Assembly: GCA_001604215.1 (NCBI GenBank)
Contig: LVAX01000074.1
Location: 1 to 34,052 of the forward strand
DNA length: 34,052 nucleotides
DNA from: Clostridiales bacterium Firm_18
GTDB lineage: Bacteria; Bacillota; Clostridia; Monoglobales; Firm-18
Direction of reading: 5' to 3'
Shown here: positions 22,765 to 30,740 of the stretch, in pieces
How positions within the stretch are numbered: position 1 is the first letter of the stretch
Layout of the letters: each line of letters begins with the position of its first letter
The notes under the pieces: model-generated
Database searches by the model: none
Seen by the model: only the letters and a program-made list of their open reading frames with translations
What the model was told of the DNA's origin: nothing
Program-made: the position numbers and the translations under genes

Positions 22765-23361
22765 TCACCCTTTCCGCTCTGCGGCCGCAAGCAAATATTC
22801 CTTCAGTTTGCGCAGCGCCTTTGCCCTGTGGCTTATTTGGTTTTTCAGCTCTGCGGGAATCTCGGCGCTTGTTTTTTTATACTCGGGCAGGTAAAACAGG
22901 CAATCATACCCGAAACCGCCGCTGCCCTTCATATCATATGCTATTTCCCCGAAAAACTCGCCCTTTAAAATTTTTGATTCCCCCGACGGCCTGGCAACCG
23001 CTATGGCGCACACAAATTTTGCGCTCCTGCTTGTTTCGTTTTCCATAGCCTTCAGCAGCTTTAAATTATTTTCCAAATCGGTGGCGTTATCCCCCGCATA
23101 CCGCGCCGAATACACCCCGGGCGCGCCGCCCAAAGCATTGACGCATATACCGCTGTCGTCCGCCACGGTTATTTCGCCGCACTGCTTCATTACCTGATCT
23201 GCCTTTAAAAGGGCATTTCCTTCAAAGGTATCGGCATTTTCCTCAATATCAATATAAACGCCGGCATCCTCCATGCCTATGACTTCCCACGGGGTGTCCG
23301 ACAGTATTTCCTTGAATTCTTTTAACTTGCCTTTATTTTTTGTTGCTACTACCAGCCTCAT
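22765..23361 (-). CDS. rdgB: Non-canonical purine NTP pyrophosphatase RdgB/HAM1
   Basis: 198 aa. It hydrolyses dITP/ITP and XTP to monophosphates, keeping deaminated purines out of nucleic acids. Signatures: VVATKNKGKLKEF (4-16), the ADDSGICVNALGGAPGV metal and substrate region, and GGFGYDCLFYLPE. Length is normal. It overlaps trhP by 4 bp (ATGA) and is followed after 4 bp by the histidine kinase, so it lies inside a long operon. Confidence 0.95.
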   Translation of the reverse strand: MRLVVATKNKGKLKEFKEILSDTPWEVIGMEDAGVYIDIEENADTFEGNALLKADQVMKQCGEITVADDSGICVNALGGAPGVYSARYAGDNATDLENNLKLLKAMENETSRSAKFVCAIAVARPSGESKILKGEFFGEIAYDMKGSGGFGYDCLFYLPEYKKTSAEIPAELKNQISHRAKALRKLKEYLLAAAERKG

Positions 23362-24584
23362 ATGTTCCTCCGTTTGCGAAGCATGGAATAGGGCTCCGCA
23401 TAAGTCCCGATATTCATCATTACCGTCATTGTGGGGTGGGGCGCGCTTGATATTTGCTCCCCTTCCTCGTTTTTCATCCCATCCGCCTTTATCTTTAAAA
23501 AACCGCCTTTGGGGCGGAGTATCTCCAATTCGTCCCCGACCGAAAATTTATTGCGCTGGCTTATGCGCGCATTGCCCGCATCGTCACACTCGGTTATTAT
23601 CCCCACAACGTCATAATCCCTTATATAAGAGCTTGTATGGTATATCTGCCCCTGCTCACGGGGGTTGCCCTTCCAAAAGCCGTGAAAGTATTCCCTGTGG
23701 CTTACCTTGCACAGCTCTTCGATTGTGTCCGGGTTTAGCTTATAGCCGCCGGGGTTCTCGCAATACTTGTCTATTTCCTCGCGGTATGCCTTTACAACGG
23801 TGGCAACATAGTACTCGCTTTTTATCCTGCCTTCGATTTTCAGCGAATCAATCCCTATATTTATTATTTCCGGCAAAAATTCTATAAGGCATAAATCCTT
23901 TGAATTAAAGAAAAAGCTCCCGCTTTCGTTTTCAAAAACGGGCATGTACTGCCCGGGCCGTTTTTCCTCCTCCAGACTGTATTTCCACCTGCAGGGGTGA
24001 GCGCAGTCCCCGCGGTTTGCATCCCGCCCCGCCATATAATTGCTGAGCAGGCATCTTCCCGAATAGGATATGCACATTGCCCCGTGGACAAAAATTTCAA
24101 GCTCCAGGTCTTCGGGGGCTTTTCCCTTTATTTGGCGCACCTCTTCCCCGGATAGTTCCCTTGCGAGCACTACCCGTTTTGCGCCCAGTTTATGCCAAAA
24201 GGCCGCGCTTTTATAATTGGTGGTGTTTGCCTGGGTGCTTATATGGACAGCCAAACCGGGGGCGGCTTGTTTTACCGTTTCAAGTGCCCCTAAATCCGAA
24301 ACAATGACGCTGTCCGCGCCAGCAAGGTAAATGTCGTTTATAAAACCGCCAATCCTGTCTATGTCATCGTTTCTCATTATGGCATTTATTGCAACATATA
24401 CCTTTTTCCCGTTTTCCCTGGCAAAGTCTATGCCTCTTTTAATGTCTTCGACACTGAAATTATCGCCGGCACTTCTTAGGGAAAATTCCTCTCCCCCCAG
24501 ATATACCGCGTCCGCCCCGTAGCGAACGGCTGTTTTCAGTTTTTCAAGGCTGCCGGCAGGAGCAAGCAGTTCCGGTTTTTTCAT
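23358..24584 (-). CDS. trhP: Peptidase U32 family protein, tRNA U34 hydroxylation enzyme TrhP-like
   Basis: 408 aa. The U32 signature is intact: LLAPAGS at 5-11, AVRYGADAVYLGG, and the cysteine-rich EIFVHGAMCISYSGRCLLS followed by NRGDCAHPCRWKY. These cysteines likely hold an Fe-S cluster. In B. subtilis the related YrrN/YrrO (TrhP1/P2) make 5-hydroxyuridine at U34 using prephenate, and YrrM (TrmR) then methylates it. Here the TrmR-type gene lies directly upstream and mltG before that, the same order as yrrL-yrrM-yrrN. Only one U32 gene is present, closer in length to YrrO. Older annotations call it a collagenase-like protease, which is unlikely to be right. Confidence 0.85.
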   Translation of the reverse strand: MKKPELLAPAGSLEKLKTAVRYGADAVYLGGEEFSLRSAGDNFSVEDIKRGIDFARENGKKVYVAINAIMRNDDIDRIGGFINDIYLAGADSVIVSDLGALETVKQAAPGLAVHISTQANTTNYKSAAFWHKLGAKRVVLARELSGEEVRQIKGKAPEDLELEIFVHGAMCISYSGRCLLSNYMAGRDANRGDCAHPCRWKYSLEEEKRPGQYMPVFENESGSFFFNSKDLCLIEFLPEIINIGIDSLKIEGRIKSEYYVATVVKAYREEIDKYCENPGGYKLNPDTIEELCKVSHREYFHGFWKGNPREQGQIYHTSSYIRDYDVVGIITECDDAGNARISQRNKFSVGDELEILRPKGGFLKIKADGMKNEEGEQISSAPHPTMTVMMNIGTYAEPYSMLRKRRNI

Positions 24585-24605
24585 GATATTCCAACTCCGT
24601 ATACG

Positions 24606-25256
24606 TTAATTCTTATAGCTAAGCGCAATCCCGTCGCCAATGGGTATTATGGCGGTTGACAACTCCGCTCTGCCGCAAAGCTCCTTTAAGTATTTCCTGA
24701 GCCGTCTTATAATGGTGATTTTGCGCCTGACGGCAAGCTCGTCTGTCGCTACCATTCCTTTATACAAAATATTATCGCTGACAAGCAGCCCCCTGCTTTT
24801 TAAAAGCCTTAGGCAATGCGGCAGCAAATCAAGATATTGCCCCTTTGCGGCATCCAAAAAAATAAGGTCGTAGCTGCCCTCCGTTTGCGGCAGCAAAACG
24901 GCGGCATCACCCTGCCGCACGTCTATCCTGTCTTTTAGGCCGGATTTTTTAATATTTTCAAAAAGCAGCTTTATCATTTTTTCGTCCCGTTCTATGGTGG
25001 TTACATGGCAGCCGCACATTGCCATAGAAATGGCGGAGTACCCGATTGCGGCGCCGATTTCAAGGACTTTTTCCGCTTTTGCGCCCTTTACCAAAACCTC
25101 GATAAACCGCATCGTTTCCGGCTGCGATATGGGTATGTCGTGCTCGGCGGCAAACTCCTCCATCTGCCTCAGCAGGCCGTGGTTTTCCTTTATTGTCCGC
25201 CTGATATACCGGCATATATATTCATAATTTATATTATACTCATCGTTTTTTTCCAC
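24606..25256 (-). CDS. trmR: tRNA 5-hydroxyuridine methyltransferase TrmR-like (O-methyltransferase)
   Basis: 216 aa with a GTG start (AGGTGA 7 nt upstream). An O-methyltransferase family 3 fold: VLEIGAAIGYSAISMA is motif I, TTIERDEKM binds the SAM ribose, and LIFLDAAKGQYLDLLP is the motif IV metal-binding segment. By its place between mltG and trhP, as in the B. subtilis yrr cluster, it most likely converts ho5U34 to mo5U34. A catechol-type O-methyltransferase would look similar by fold alone. 10 bp separate it from mltG. Confidence 0.85.
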   Translation of the reverse strand: MEKNDEYNINYEYICRYIRRTIKENHGLLRQMEEFAAEHDIPISQPETMRFIEVLVKGAKAEKVLEIGAAIGYSAISMAMCGCHVTTIERDEKMIKLLFENIKKSGLKDRIDVRQGDAAVLLPQTEGSYDLIFLDAAKGQYLDLLPHCLRLLKSRGLLVSDNILYKGMVATDELAVRRKITIIRRLRKYLKELCGRAELSTAIIPIGDGIALSYKN

Positions 25257-25266
25257 TTTTATTCAC

Positions 25267-26316
25267 CTATTGCCCCGCATTCCTGTGTTCCCTGTATGTC
25301 CTTGAAAACACATGCTGCCCCTCACTGTTTAGCCTGAAATAAAAATAATCGGTGTCGGCGGGATAAAGCGCCGCCTCGATTGCCGCGCTGCCCGGGGACG
25401 CAATCGGCCCGACCGGCAGGCCAAAGTTTAAATAAGTGTTGTAAGGAGATTTAATCCTTGTGTCCTCCGTGGATAAAATCTCCTTGCGCACGCCTAAAAT
25501 ATACTGAATGGTTGCGCAGGATTCAAGCCTCATGTTATTGCGGAGCCTGTTATGAAACACGCTTGACACCGTTTTAAATTCTTCGATGCTTGCCCCCTCC
25601 CGCTCTATTATCGAAGCCAGAGTGATTACCTCGTCGGTTGTCAGGTTGAGTGCATCGGCCCTTTCTTTAAAGTCAACACCGTATTCCTGCTGGAACTTGC
25701 TTAGCATCGCCTCTATTACGTCACGCTCTGTCGTTTCTTCGTAAAAGGTGTATGTGGCGGGAAAAAGGTAGCCTTCAAGGCGGTTTGTTTTTCTCGTTAT
25801 CTGCTGTACAAAGGGGTATTCAAAGCTGCCGTTCTCGCACTCGTTTAAAAAAACCTCTTCGCTGAATTTTATTTGTTTTTGGGCAAAGGCCTCGGAAAGC
25901 TTGCGCGCCGTCTGTTTAATCTCGCTGCCCTCCGTGATTGTTACCGTTACGGAATTAACGGGCTTTGTTATCTGGGATATGATATTTATTATTTCGTCAT
26001 ACGACATGCTTTTAAAAAGAGTGTGCGCCCCCAACTGAAAGTCTTTGCTTTTTCCTCCGATTCGCGCATACATGGTAAACAAACCGGGATATTTTATTAC
26101 ACCGCTTTCTTTCAGCATTTGCGCGATTTCCTTTGCCGTTGCGCCATTTTTGATATCAACCAAAACGCTTTCGTTTCTGCCGCCCCCGAATATATCCGTT
26201 TTTATGCCGTAACCCTTGACAAGCACAAATATAAGCAGCAGCGCAATTAAAACATATTTTAGCCGCAGGGTTTTCCTCTTTGTTTTTATCGTTTTGATAT
26301 ATGTCGGGTATTGCAT
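25267..26316 (-). CDS. mltG: Endolytic murein transglycosylase MltG (YceG-like)
   Basis: 349 aa. A basic cytoplasmic N-terminus is followed by one membrane helix (about 21-37, YVLIALLLIFVLVKGY), a LysM-like segment, and the YceG domain outside the cell. The catalytic Glu lies in TLASIIEREGAS (232-243), followed by VSSVFHNRL and YNTYLNFGLPVGPIASPG, all conserved. It cuts nascent peptidoglycan glycan strands. ATG at 26316 with AGGAG 7 nt upstream. It is first in the mltG-trmR-trhP order typical of Firmicutes. Confidence 0.94.
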   Translation of the reverse strand: MQYPTYIKTIKTKRKTLRLKYVLIALLLIFVLVKGYGIKTDIFGGGRNESVLVDIKNGATAKEIAQMLKESGVIKYPGLFTMYARIGGKSKDFQLGAHTLFKSMSYDEIINIISQITKPVNSVTVTITEGSEIKQTARKLSEAFAQKQIKFSEEVFLNECENGSFEYPFVQQITRKTNRLEGYLFPATYTFYEETTERDVIEAMLSKFQQEYGVDFKERADALNLTTDEVITLASIIEREGASIEEFKTVSSVFHNRLRNNMRLESCATIQYILGVRKEILSTEDTRIKSPYNTYLNFGLPVGPIASPGSAAIEAALYPADTDYFYFRLNSEGQHVFSRTYREHRNAGQ

Positions 26317-26345
26317 CAGAACACTCCTTTTTTAACTTAACCGTA

Positions 26346-27254
26346 TCAGTAACGTATAAGCTGAAACATTATGTAACCGAGAACTACCAGTATCATTGGG
26401 AAATTAAAAACCGAAAATATAAGCTGCCTTACAAGGTGGCGGGATTTATACCGCCTTATCCTTTTCCGGTTGATTGTGCCCCAAAACAAGAAAAACAAAA
26501 TTATTGACACAACCGTAACGGTATGGTGGAAGAAATCCACTCCGAGCCAATGCTCCGATTTTGTTTTTATAATATAATCAAGGGTCATTCCGAAAGCGTT
26601 AAACGAGAAATGGGCTATTACCCCGCCCCATATCGACTGCGTCATCCATACAATATAGCAAAGCAAAAAGCCAAGGAAAAAGTGCCCCACAATGCTTTCC
26701 GCCTGGTTATGTATAAGTGCGAAATACAGCCCGCCTATTATAAGGGAAGCCCTGTACCCGTTTTCCTGTGTGGCGCTCAGCACAATGCCGCGCATCAGCA
26801 GTTCTTCAAATATTGCAGGCAGCAGTGCTACAAACAAAAACCCCCATAAAAGCTGCGTTATGTTTACCGGAGCGGTTACCGCCGCGCCCGGCAGCATTCC
26901 CGATTTTTGTTGAATATAAAAAAGAACCGGAACGTTAAGAACGGATGCCAATGACTGAGCGGTAATGCCCAATATGGCGCACATAATTCCCTGCGGCAGG
27001 GTCAGGCGGCTGAGCTTTAAGGTTTCGCCGTAATCCGCGCCGTTTAAATAAATAAAAACAATTGACGGCACAAATACCGCAAAAAGCTGGATAACAAGCA
27101 TAACCAGATAATCCGGCACCGGCTCCTGCATGTATTTGCTCCATTTTGCCTCAAGCAAAACGGGTATTAAAAACTGCAGATAAAACACAAACAGCAAAAG
27201 CCACCGTGCGCCTTTTAAGGTTATTTTGTTGTACTGCCGCTCAATAGTATTCAA
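26346..27254 (-). CDS. CPBP family intramembrane metalloprotease (CAAX/Abi-type)
   Basis: 302 aa with a TTG start overlapping the previous stop (GAGGG 7-8 nt upstream). About seven or eight membrane helices. The protease motifs are FEELLMRG (EExxxR type) with a downstream His in FALIHNQ and HFSFNAFG. These families process prenylated or other membrane substrates, and in bacteria some give bacteriocin self-immunity. The substrate here is unknown. It sits between 5-formyl-THF cyclo-ligase and mltG within the long operon; the context gives no hint of a bacteriocin. Confidence 0.85.
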   Translation of the reverse strand: MNTIERQYNKITLKGARWLLLFVFYLQFLIPVLLEAKWSKYMQEPVPDYLVMLVIQLFAVFVPSIVFIYLNGADYGETLKLSRLTLPQGIMCAILGITAQSLASVLNVPVLFYIQQKSGMLPGAAVTAPVNITQLLWGFLFVALLPAIFEELLMRGIVLSATQENGYRASLIIGGLYFALIHNQAESIVGHFFLGFLLCYIVWMTQSIWGGVIAHFSFNAFGMTLDYIIKTKSEHWLGVDFFHHTVTVVSIILFFLFWGTINRKRIRRYKSRHLVRQLIFSVFNFPMILVVLGYIMFQLIRY

Positions 27255-27805
27255 TATATTTCCCTCAAATCGGTAACTATATAATCAACCGCAACATCAT
27301 GCTCCTTTGAAAAAACGCTGTCCACTATGCAAAAATCATAGCAAACGCCGATTTTAACGCCGTTTACATGCGGAAGGAATCGGTCATAATAGCCCTTGCC
27401 GTAGCCTATCCTGTGCAAATTGGCATCAAATGCAATCCCGGGTACCGTTATAACATCTATATCTTCGGGATTGCAATATTTAAACGCTTCTTTTTTCGGT
27501 TCAAGTATCCCGAAATTCCCTTTTACAAGGTCGGAGCGCGAGTTTATATACGAGGCCTCCATTTGCCTGCCTTTAACCACCGGAACGGCTACTTTTTTGC
27601 CTTTTGCAATCAATTCGTCTATCAGCCGGAGTGTGTCCGGCTCGCTGCCCATGCTTACATACGTCATAACAACCGCCGCCTTTTGAACGGCAGGGTTTCC
27701 CATAATCCGGTCAAATATTGCCGCGTTTGCCCTGCCCCGCCGGACAGGGTCCATTTTGTCCCTTTTTTCACGAATCAGCGCGCGAAGCTGCCCTTTACCC
27801 GTCAT
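27251..27805 (-). CDS. 5-formyltetrahydrofolate cyclo-ligase
   Basis: 184 aa. It converts 5-formyl-THF to 5,10-methenyl-THF with ATP. N-terminal LRALIREKRDKM carries the conserved basic residues. The family signature VPGIAFDANLHRIGYGKGYYDRFL is near residues 120-143 (quoted in part: GIAFD and GYGKGYYDR). Length matches the family (180-200 aa). Its start lies 11 bp inside the DJ-1-like gene, and its end overlaps the CPBP gene by 4 bp. Confidence 0.93.
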   Translation of the reverse strand: MTGKGQLRALIREKRDKMDPVRRGRANAAIFDRIMGNPAVQKAAVVMTYVSMGSEPDTLRLIDELIAKGKKVAVPVVKGRQMEASYINSRSDLVKGNFGILEPKKEAFKYCNPEDIDVITVPGIAFDANLHRIGYGKGYYDRFLPHVNGVKIGVCYDFCIVDSVFSKEHDVAVDYIVTDLREIY

Positions 27806-28334
27806 ACTGCATTTTACCCTTTAGATTTTCCGCCGCGGCATTGCCGAACAGCAGCCCGCCGAGCGTAAACCCGAACATCGAAGCCGCGCCGGCTCCTTTT
27901 GCGGTTATTATGTTTTTGTCCACAACAACCGGTTTGTCACATACATTTGCGCCGGTGAGATACTTTTGGTAATCCGGGAAGCTTGTGGCATTTTTGCCCT
28001 CAAGCATGCCCATCTGGCCCAAAAGCATGGGGGCGGCGCATATTGCGGCAATAAATTTGCCCTGCTCGTTTGCTTTTTTCAATGCATCTATTACCTGGGG
28101 CGTGCGCCTTAGGTTTTCCGTTCCCGGCATCCCGCCGGGAAGTATAAGCATCTCAAAATCATCCGATATCGAATCAAGTGAGATATCCGCTTTTATATAA
28201 ATATCGTGCGCGCCGCGGATAATGCTTCCGCCCACACCTACCGTTTTAATGTCGGCACCCAGCCTTTTTAAAATATCAAGGGGGGTGACCGCCTCTATTT
28301 CTTCAAAGCCGTCGGCTAAAAACATATAAATCAT
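27795..28334 (-). CDS. DJ-1/PfpI family protein
   Basis: 179 aa. The fold pattern is of the DJ-1 subgroup: FLADGFEEIEAVTPLDIL with the conserved Glu near residue 12, MLILPGGMPG, and the nucleophile elbow IAAICAAPMLLG with Cys near 98. Members include deglycases/glyoxalases, chaperone-like stress proteins and ThiJ-like enzymes; the specific activity cannot be told. Overlaps of 4 and 11 bp with its neighbours place it within the operon. Confidence 0.88.
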   Translation of the reverse strand: MIYMFLADGFEEIEAVTPLDILKRLGADIKTVGVGGSIIRGAHDIYIKADISLDSISDDFEMLILPGGMPGTENLRRTPQVIDALKKANEQGKFIAAICAAPMLLGQMGMLEGKNATSFPDYQKYLTGANVCDKPVVVDKNIITAKGAGAASMFGFTLGGLLFGNAAAENLKGKMQYDG

Positions 28335-29233
28335 TGTTTTTCTCCTCCCCGCAAAATTGCTTTGTATTTTTCAACCATAAAAACCGGATGGTATGATTTT
28401 TTTGCCCTTCTGAGGCCCGGGACGCCGAAATCATCCTCCCTGTTTACATACTCAAAGCCGCTCCATTCGTTTTCCAAAAACATTTGGTTGATGGCGGCGT
28501 ATGCGCCCCTTACCTTTGTATCCGCCTTTTCGATTCGGATTGCCGCCGTATTGTCGTTCAGCCGTTCCCCGATGGTGAATGCGCAAAGCCTTCCGTTTGC
28601 ATAAAGCTTTGCACCTCTGCAGCCCAATTTGTCAAGGTTGTTTAATACATCCTCAATGGACTCCCTTTCGGCTAAAAGATAACGGTCGGGCTGTTCGTCC
28701 CGCTCTGAAAGCCAGATGTCGTATTGCGACGTTATTTCTTTTGTATCGCCCTGTGTTATCGGGAGGTACTCGTAATCGTATATTTCCTTAAACCTGTTGA
28801 CATGGTTCCTTTTCCCGTGCAGGTCCTTCCCCGAAAGCGTTATCATGCGTTCAACGGAGTAAACATAGTCGAAATAGTCCCTTGTGGGCCCTATTTCAAA
28901 CTTGCCCGGAAACATCGCCTCAAGCTCCTGCGCCATGCCTTTTGTAAGCCCGTAAAACCTCGGACGAAAACCCTTTGATAAAAAATAGTCGCAAGAGGCC
29001 TCAATCGCTTCTTTTTTTTTCCCGTCCCCGAGAGGAAACCGGAGGCTGGGAGGATTGAGGTTGTCCCTTGTCGTTATAACAAGGCAGCCGCTTATCACCG
29101 AAAATCTTGTGTTAAGCGCCTTGCGCCATATATACATCGAAAGAAAGGTCAGTTCGCTGCTTTCGATTCTTTGTTTTGCCAAGAAACCGTCAATTTCGGA
29201 CTTGTGTGGTATTTCTAAAGGTGTAAAATCCAA
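28331..29233 (-). CDS. DUF2156 protein (GNAT-like, related to lysyl-PG synthase C-domain)
   Basis: 300 aa with a TTG start (GGGAG 9 nt upstream), beginning 5 bp after the tmk stop. Two GNAT-like halves: KRNHVNRFKEIYDYEYLPIT and the C-terminal EDDFGVPGLRRAKKSYHP, which matches the DUF2156 signature for aminoacyl- or acyl-transfer. There are no membrane helices, unlike MprF, so it is the soluble form. The acceptor is unknown. The surrounding genes (TagA, mltG) suggest a cell-envelope substrate, but this is weak evidence. Confidence 0.8.
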   Translation of the reverse strand: MDFTPLEIPHKSEIDGFLAKQRIESSELTFLSMYIWRKALNTRFSVISGCLVITTRDNLNPPSLRFPLGDGKKKEAIEASCDYFLSKGFRPRFYGLTKGMAQELEAMFPGKFEIGPTRDYFDYVYSVERMITLSGKDLHGKRNHVNRFKEIYDYEYLPITQGDTKEITSQYDIWLSERDEQPDRYLLAERESIEDVLNNLDKLGCRGAKLYANGRLCAFTIGERLNDNTAAIRIEKADTKVRGAYAAINQMFLENEWSGFEYVNREDDFGVPGLRRAKKSYHPVFMVEKYKAILRGGEKQ

Positions 29234-29237
29234 TTTA

Positions 29238-29897
29238 TCAAGCTCCCGTAATTATTTTATATATTTCATCGTTTATGTCCTCAACCGGCCGCAGCTTTTC
29301 GTCTTGCACGCAGCCGACGATTTTCCAGCCGTATTTTTTTGCTACCCACAGCGCGTTGTTATACGAATGTATCATATGTTTTGAATCCTTTTCGTGTATG
29401 TCCTTTTCCGAGCCGTTTGTTATTTTGTTGTCCCGCCCGCTTATAAGCATTGCCCCGAACTGAGGAGGCATGTCAAGGAAAATAACTTTATCCGGCTTCG
29501 GAAGCCCGAGAATATTGTATTCAAAATCAAACAGCCAGTTAAGATAATCACTTCTTTTATCTTCGTCAAGCTTGCCGGCCTGGTGCACCGCATTGGAGGT
29601 TGTGTACCTGTCCGCAATAATTATCGAGCCCTCGTTATAATCCGTTTTCCAGTCGCGCAGGTAGGACGCAATCCTGTCAACGGAGTAAAAGCTTGAAGCC
29701 ACATACGGGCTTACATCCTCCGGCTTTCTGCCGAAGGCTCCCCCCAAATACATTTTGACGAGCGCGGAAGAATCGCTGTCATAGTCGGGAAAACGGATTT
29801 TCCGGACCTTCTTGCCCTCAGCGCACAGTCTGCCATATATTTTATCCGTTTGAGTCTGCTTTCCGCTCCCGTCTATTCCTTCTATAACAATAAGCAT
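29238..29897 (-). CDS. tmk: Thymidylate kinase
   Basis: 219 aa. It phosphorylates dTMP to dTDP. P-loop IEGIDGSGKQTQ (4-15), with Gln-Thr-Gln after the Lys. IIIADRYTTSNAVHQ contains the DRY motif (DRx in the family), and VIFLDMPP precedes the LID. The LID region (around GRDNKITNGSEKDIHEKD) has few arginines. The product is a little longer than usual (205-215). AGGAG lies 7 nt before the ATG at 29897, which abuts the TagA stop at 29898. Confidence 0.9.
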   Translation of the reverse strand: MLIVIEGIDGSGKQTQTDKIYGRLCAEGKKVRKIRFPDYDSDSSALVKMYLGGAFGRKPEDVSPYVASSFYSVDRIASYLRDWKTDYNEGSIIIADRYTTSNAVHQAGKLDEDKRSDYLNWLFDFEYNILGLPKPDKVIFLDMPPQFGAMLISGRDNKITNGSEKDIHEKDSKHMIHSYNNALWVAKKYGWKIVGCVQDEKLRPVEDINDEIYKIITGA

Positions 29898-30590
29898 TTA
29901 AACACTCCTTATAACCTTAAATAAAAAACCGGGAATAGCCCCAAGTCGGGCAATACGGGACGGATCCGAAAGGGCACGATAAAGCCATTCAAGCCCGATG
30001 CGCCGGATAAAAAGAGGGGCGCGTATCACCTTTCCGGACAATACGTCAAGGGTTCCCCCCGCAGCTATGCAAAGCGAAACTTTCAGCTTGTCCTTGTTCT
30101 TTGCTATCCATTTTTCCTGCTTGGGCGCACCCAGGCAAACAAGAAGGATGTCCGGTTCTTTTTCGTTTATATCCTTTATTACTTCCGTATCGTCCTCAAA
30201 ATAACCGTGGTGCAGTCCCACAACATTAACGCCCTTATTGATAAGCTTTTCGGCCGCAAGCTGAACAACGTCCGGCTTTGCCCCGAGCAAATAAAAAGAA
30301 TACCCGCCTTCTAACATGCGGCATACAAAATCAAAGCCGGCAACTCTTTCGGGCAAGGGATTTTTTATTATCCGCGAGCCTATCACCACGCCTATGCCGT
30401 CGGCAAGCAGCATATCCGCATCGTTTAATATTTTTTTATATTCCTCATCCTTTTGCGCAAGCATAATAATTTCGGGATTGGGCGTGTAAACGGTATGAAC
30501 CCCGCCGCCGAAAAAGCCTCCCGCATTCGAAACAGCCTCTTCCATTGTAACCCGGCTTATTTTAACGCCTAAAATATCACATTTGTCCAT
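29898..30590 (-). CDS. WecG/TagA/CpsF family glycosyltransferase
   Basis: 230 aa. GT26 family. TPNPEIIMLA (37-46), then DADMLLADGIGVV with the catalytic-base Asp region, KEPDILLVCLGAPKQEKWI, and GGTLDVLSGKVIRAP with the C-terminal RRIGLEWLYRALSDPSR. These enzymes add ManNAc (or similar) to undecaprenyl-PP-GlcNAc, the committed step of wall teichoic acid or related polymers. Other teichoic acid genes are not in the window, so the polymer is uncertain. The 150 bp upstream hold no clear promoter consensus. It appears to head the long minus-strand operon. Confidence 0.9.
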   Translation of the reverse strand: MDKCDILGVKISRVTMEEAVSNAGGFFGGGVHTVYTPNPEIIMLAQKDEEYKKILNDADMLLADGIGVVIGSRIIKNPLPERVAGFDFVCRMLEGGYSFYLLGAKPDVVQLAAEKLINKGVNVVGLHHGYFEDDTEVIKDINEKEPDILLVCLGAPKQEKWIAKNKDKLKVSLCIAAGGTLDVLSGKVIRAPLFIRRIGLEWLYRALSDPSRIARLGAIPGFLFKVIRSV

Positions 30591-30740
30591 TTAAAACCTC
30601 AATACCCCTTATTAAAGTAAGACGTTGTATTTACGGCACAAAATAGTGTTCAATGCGCTGTGCGCCCGAACACATTTATTTGAATTTATTTTTATAACGC
30701 TCCGGCGGAATAATTCACATTTATTTTACCATTATACATT

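Noticed and set aside
26346..27254. The CPBP protease as a bacteriocin immunity protein.
   Set aside because: No bacteriocin precursor or transporter is nearby; the gene is embedded in housekeeping genes.
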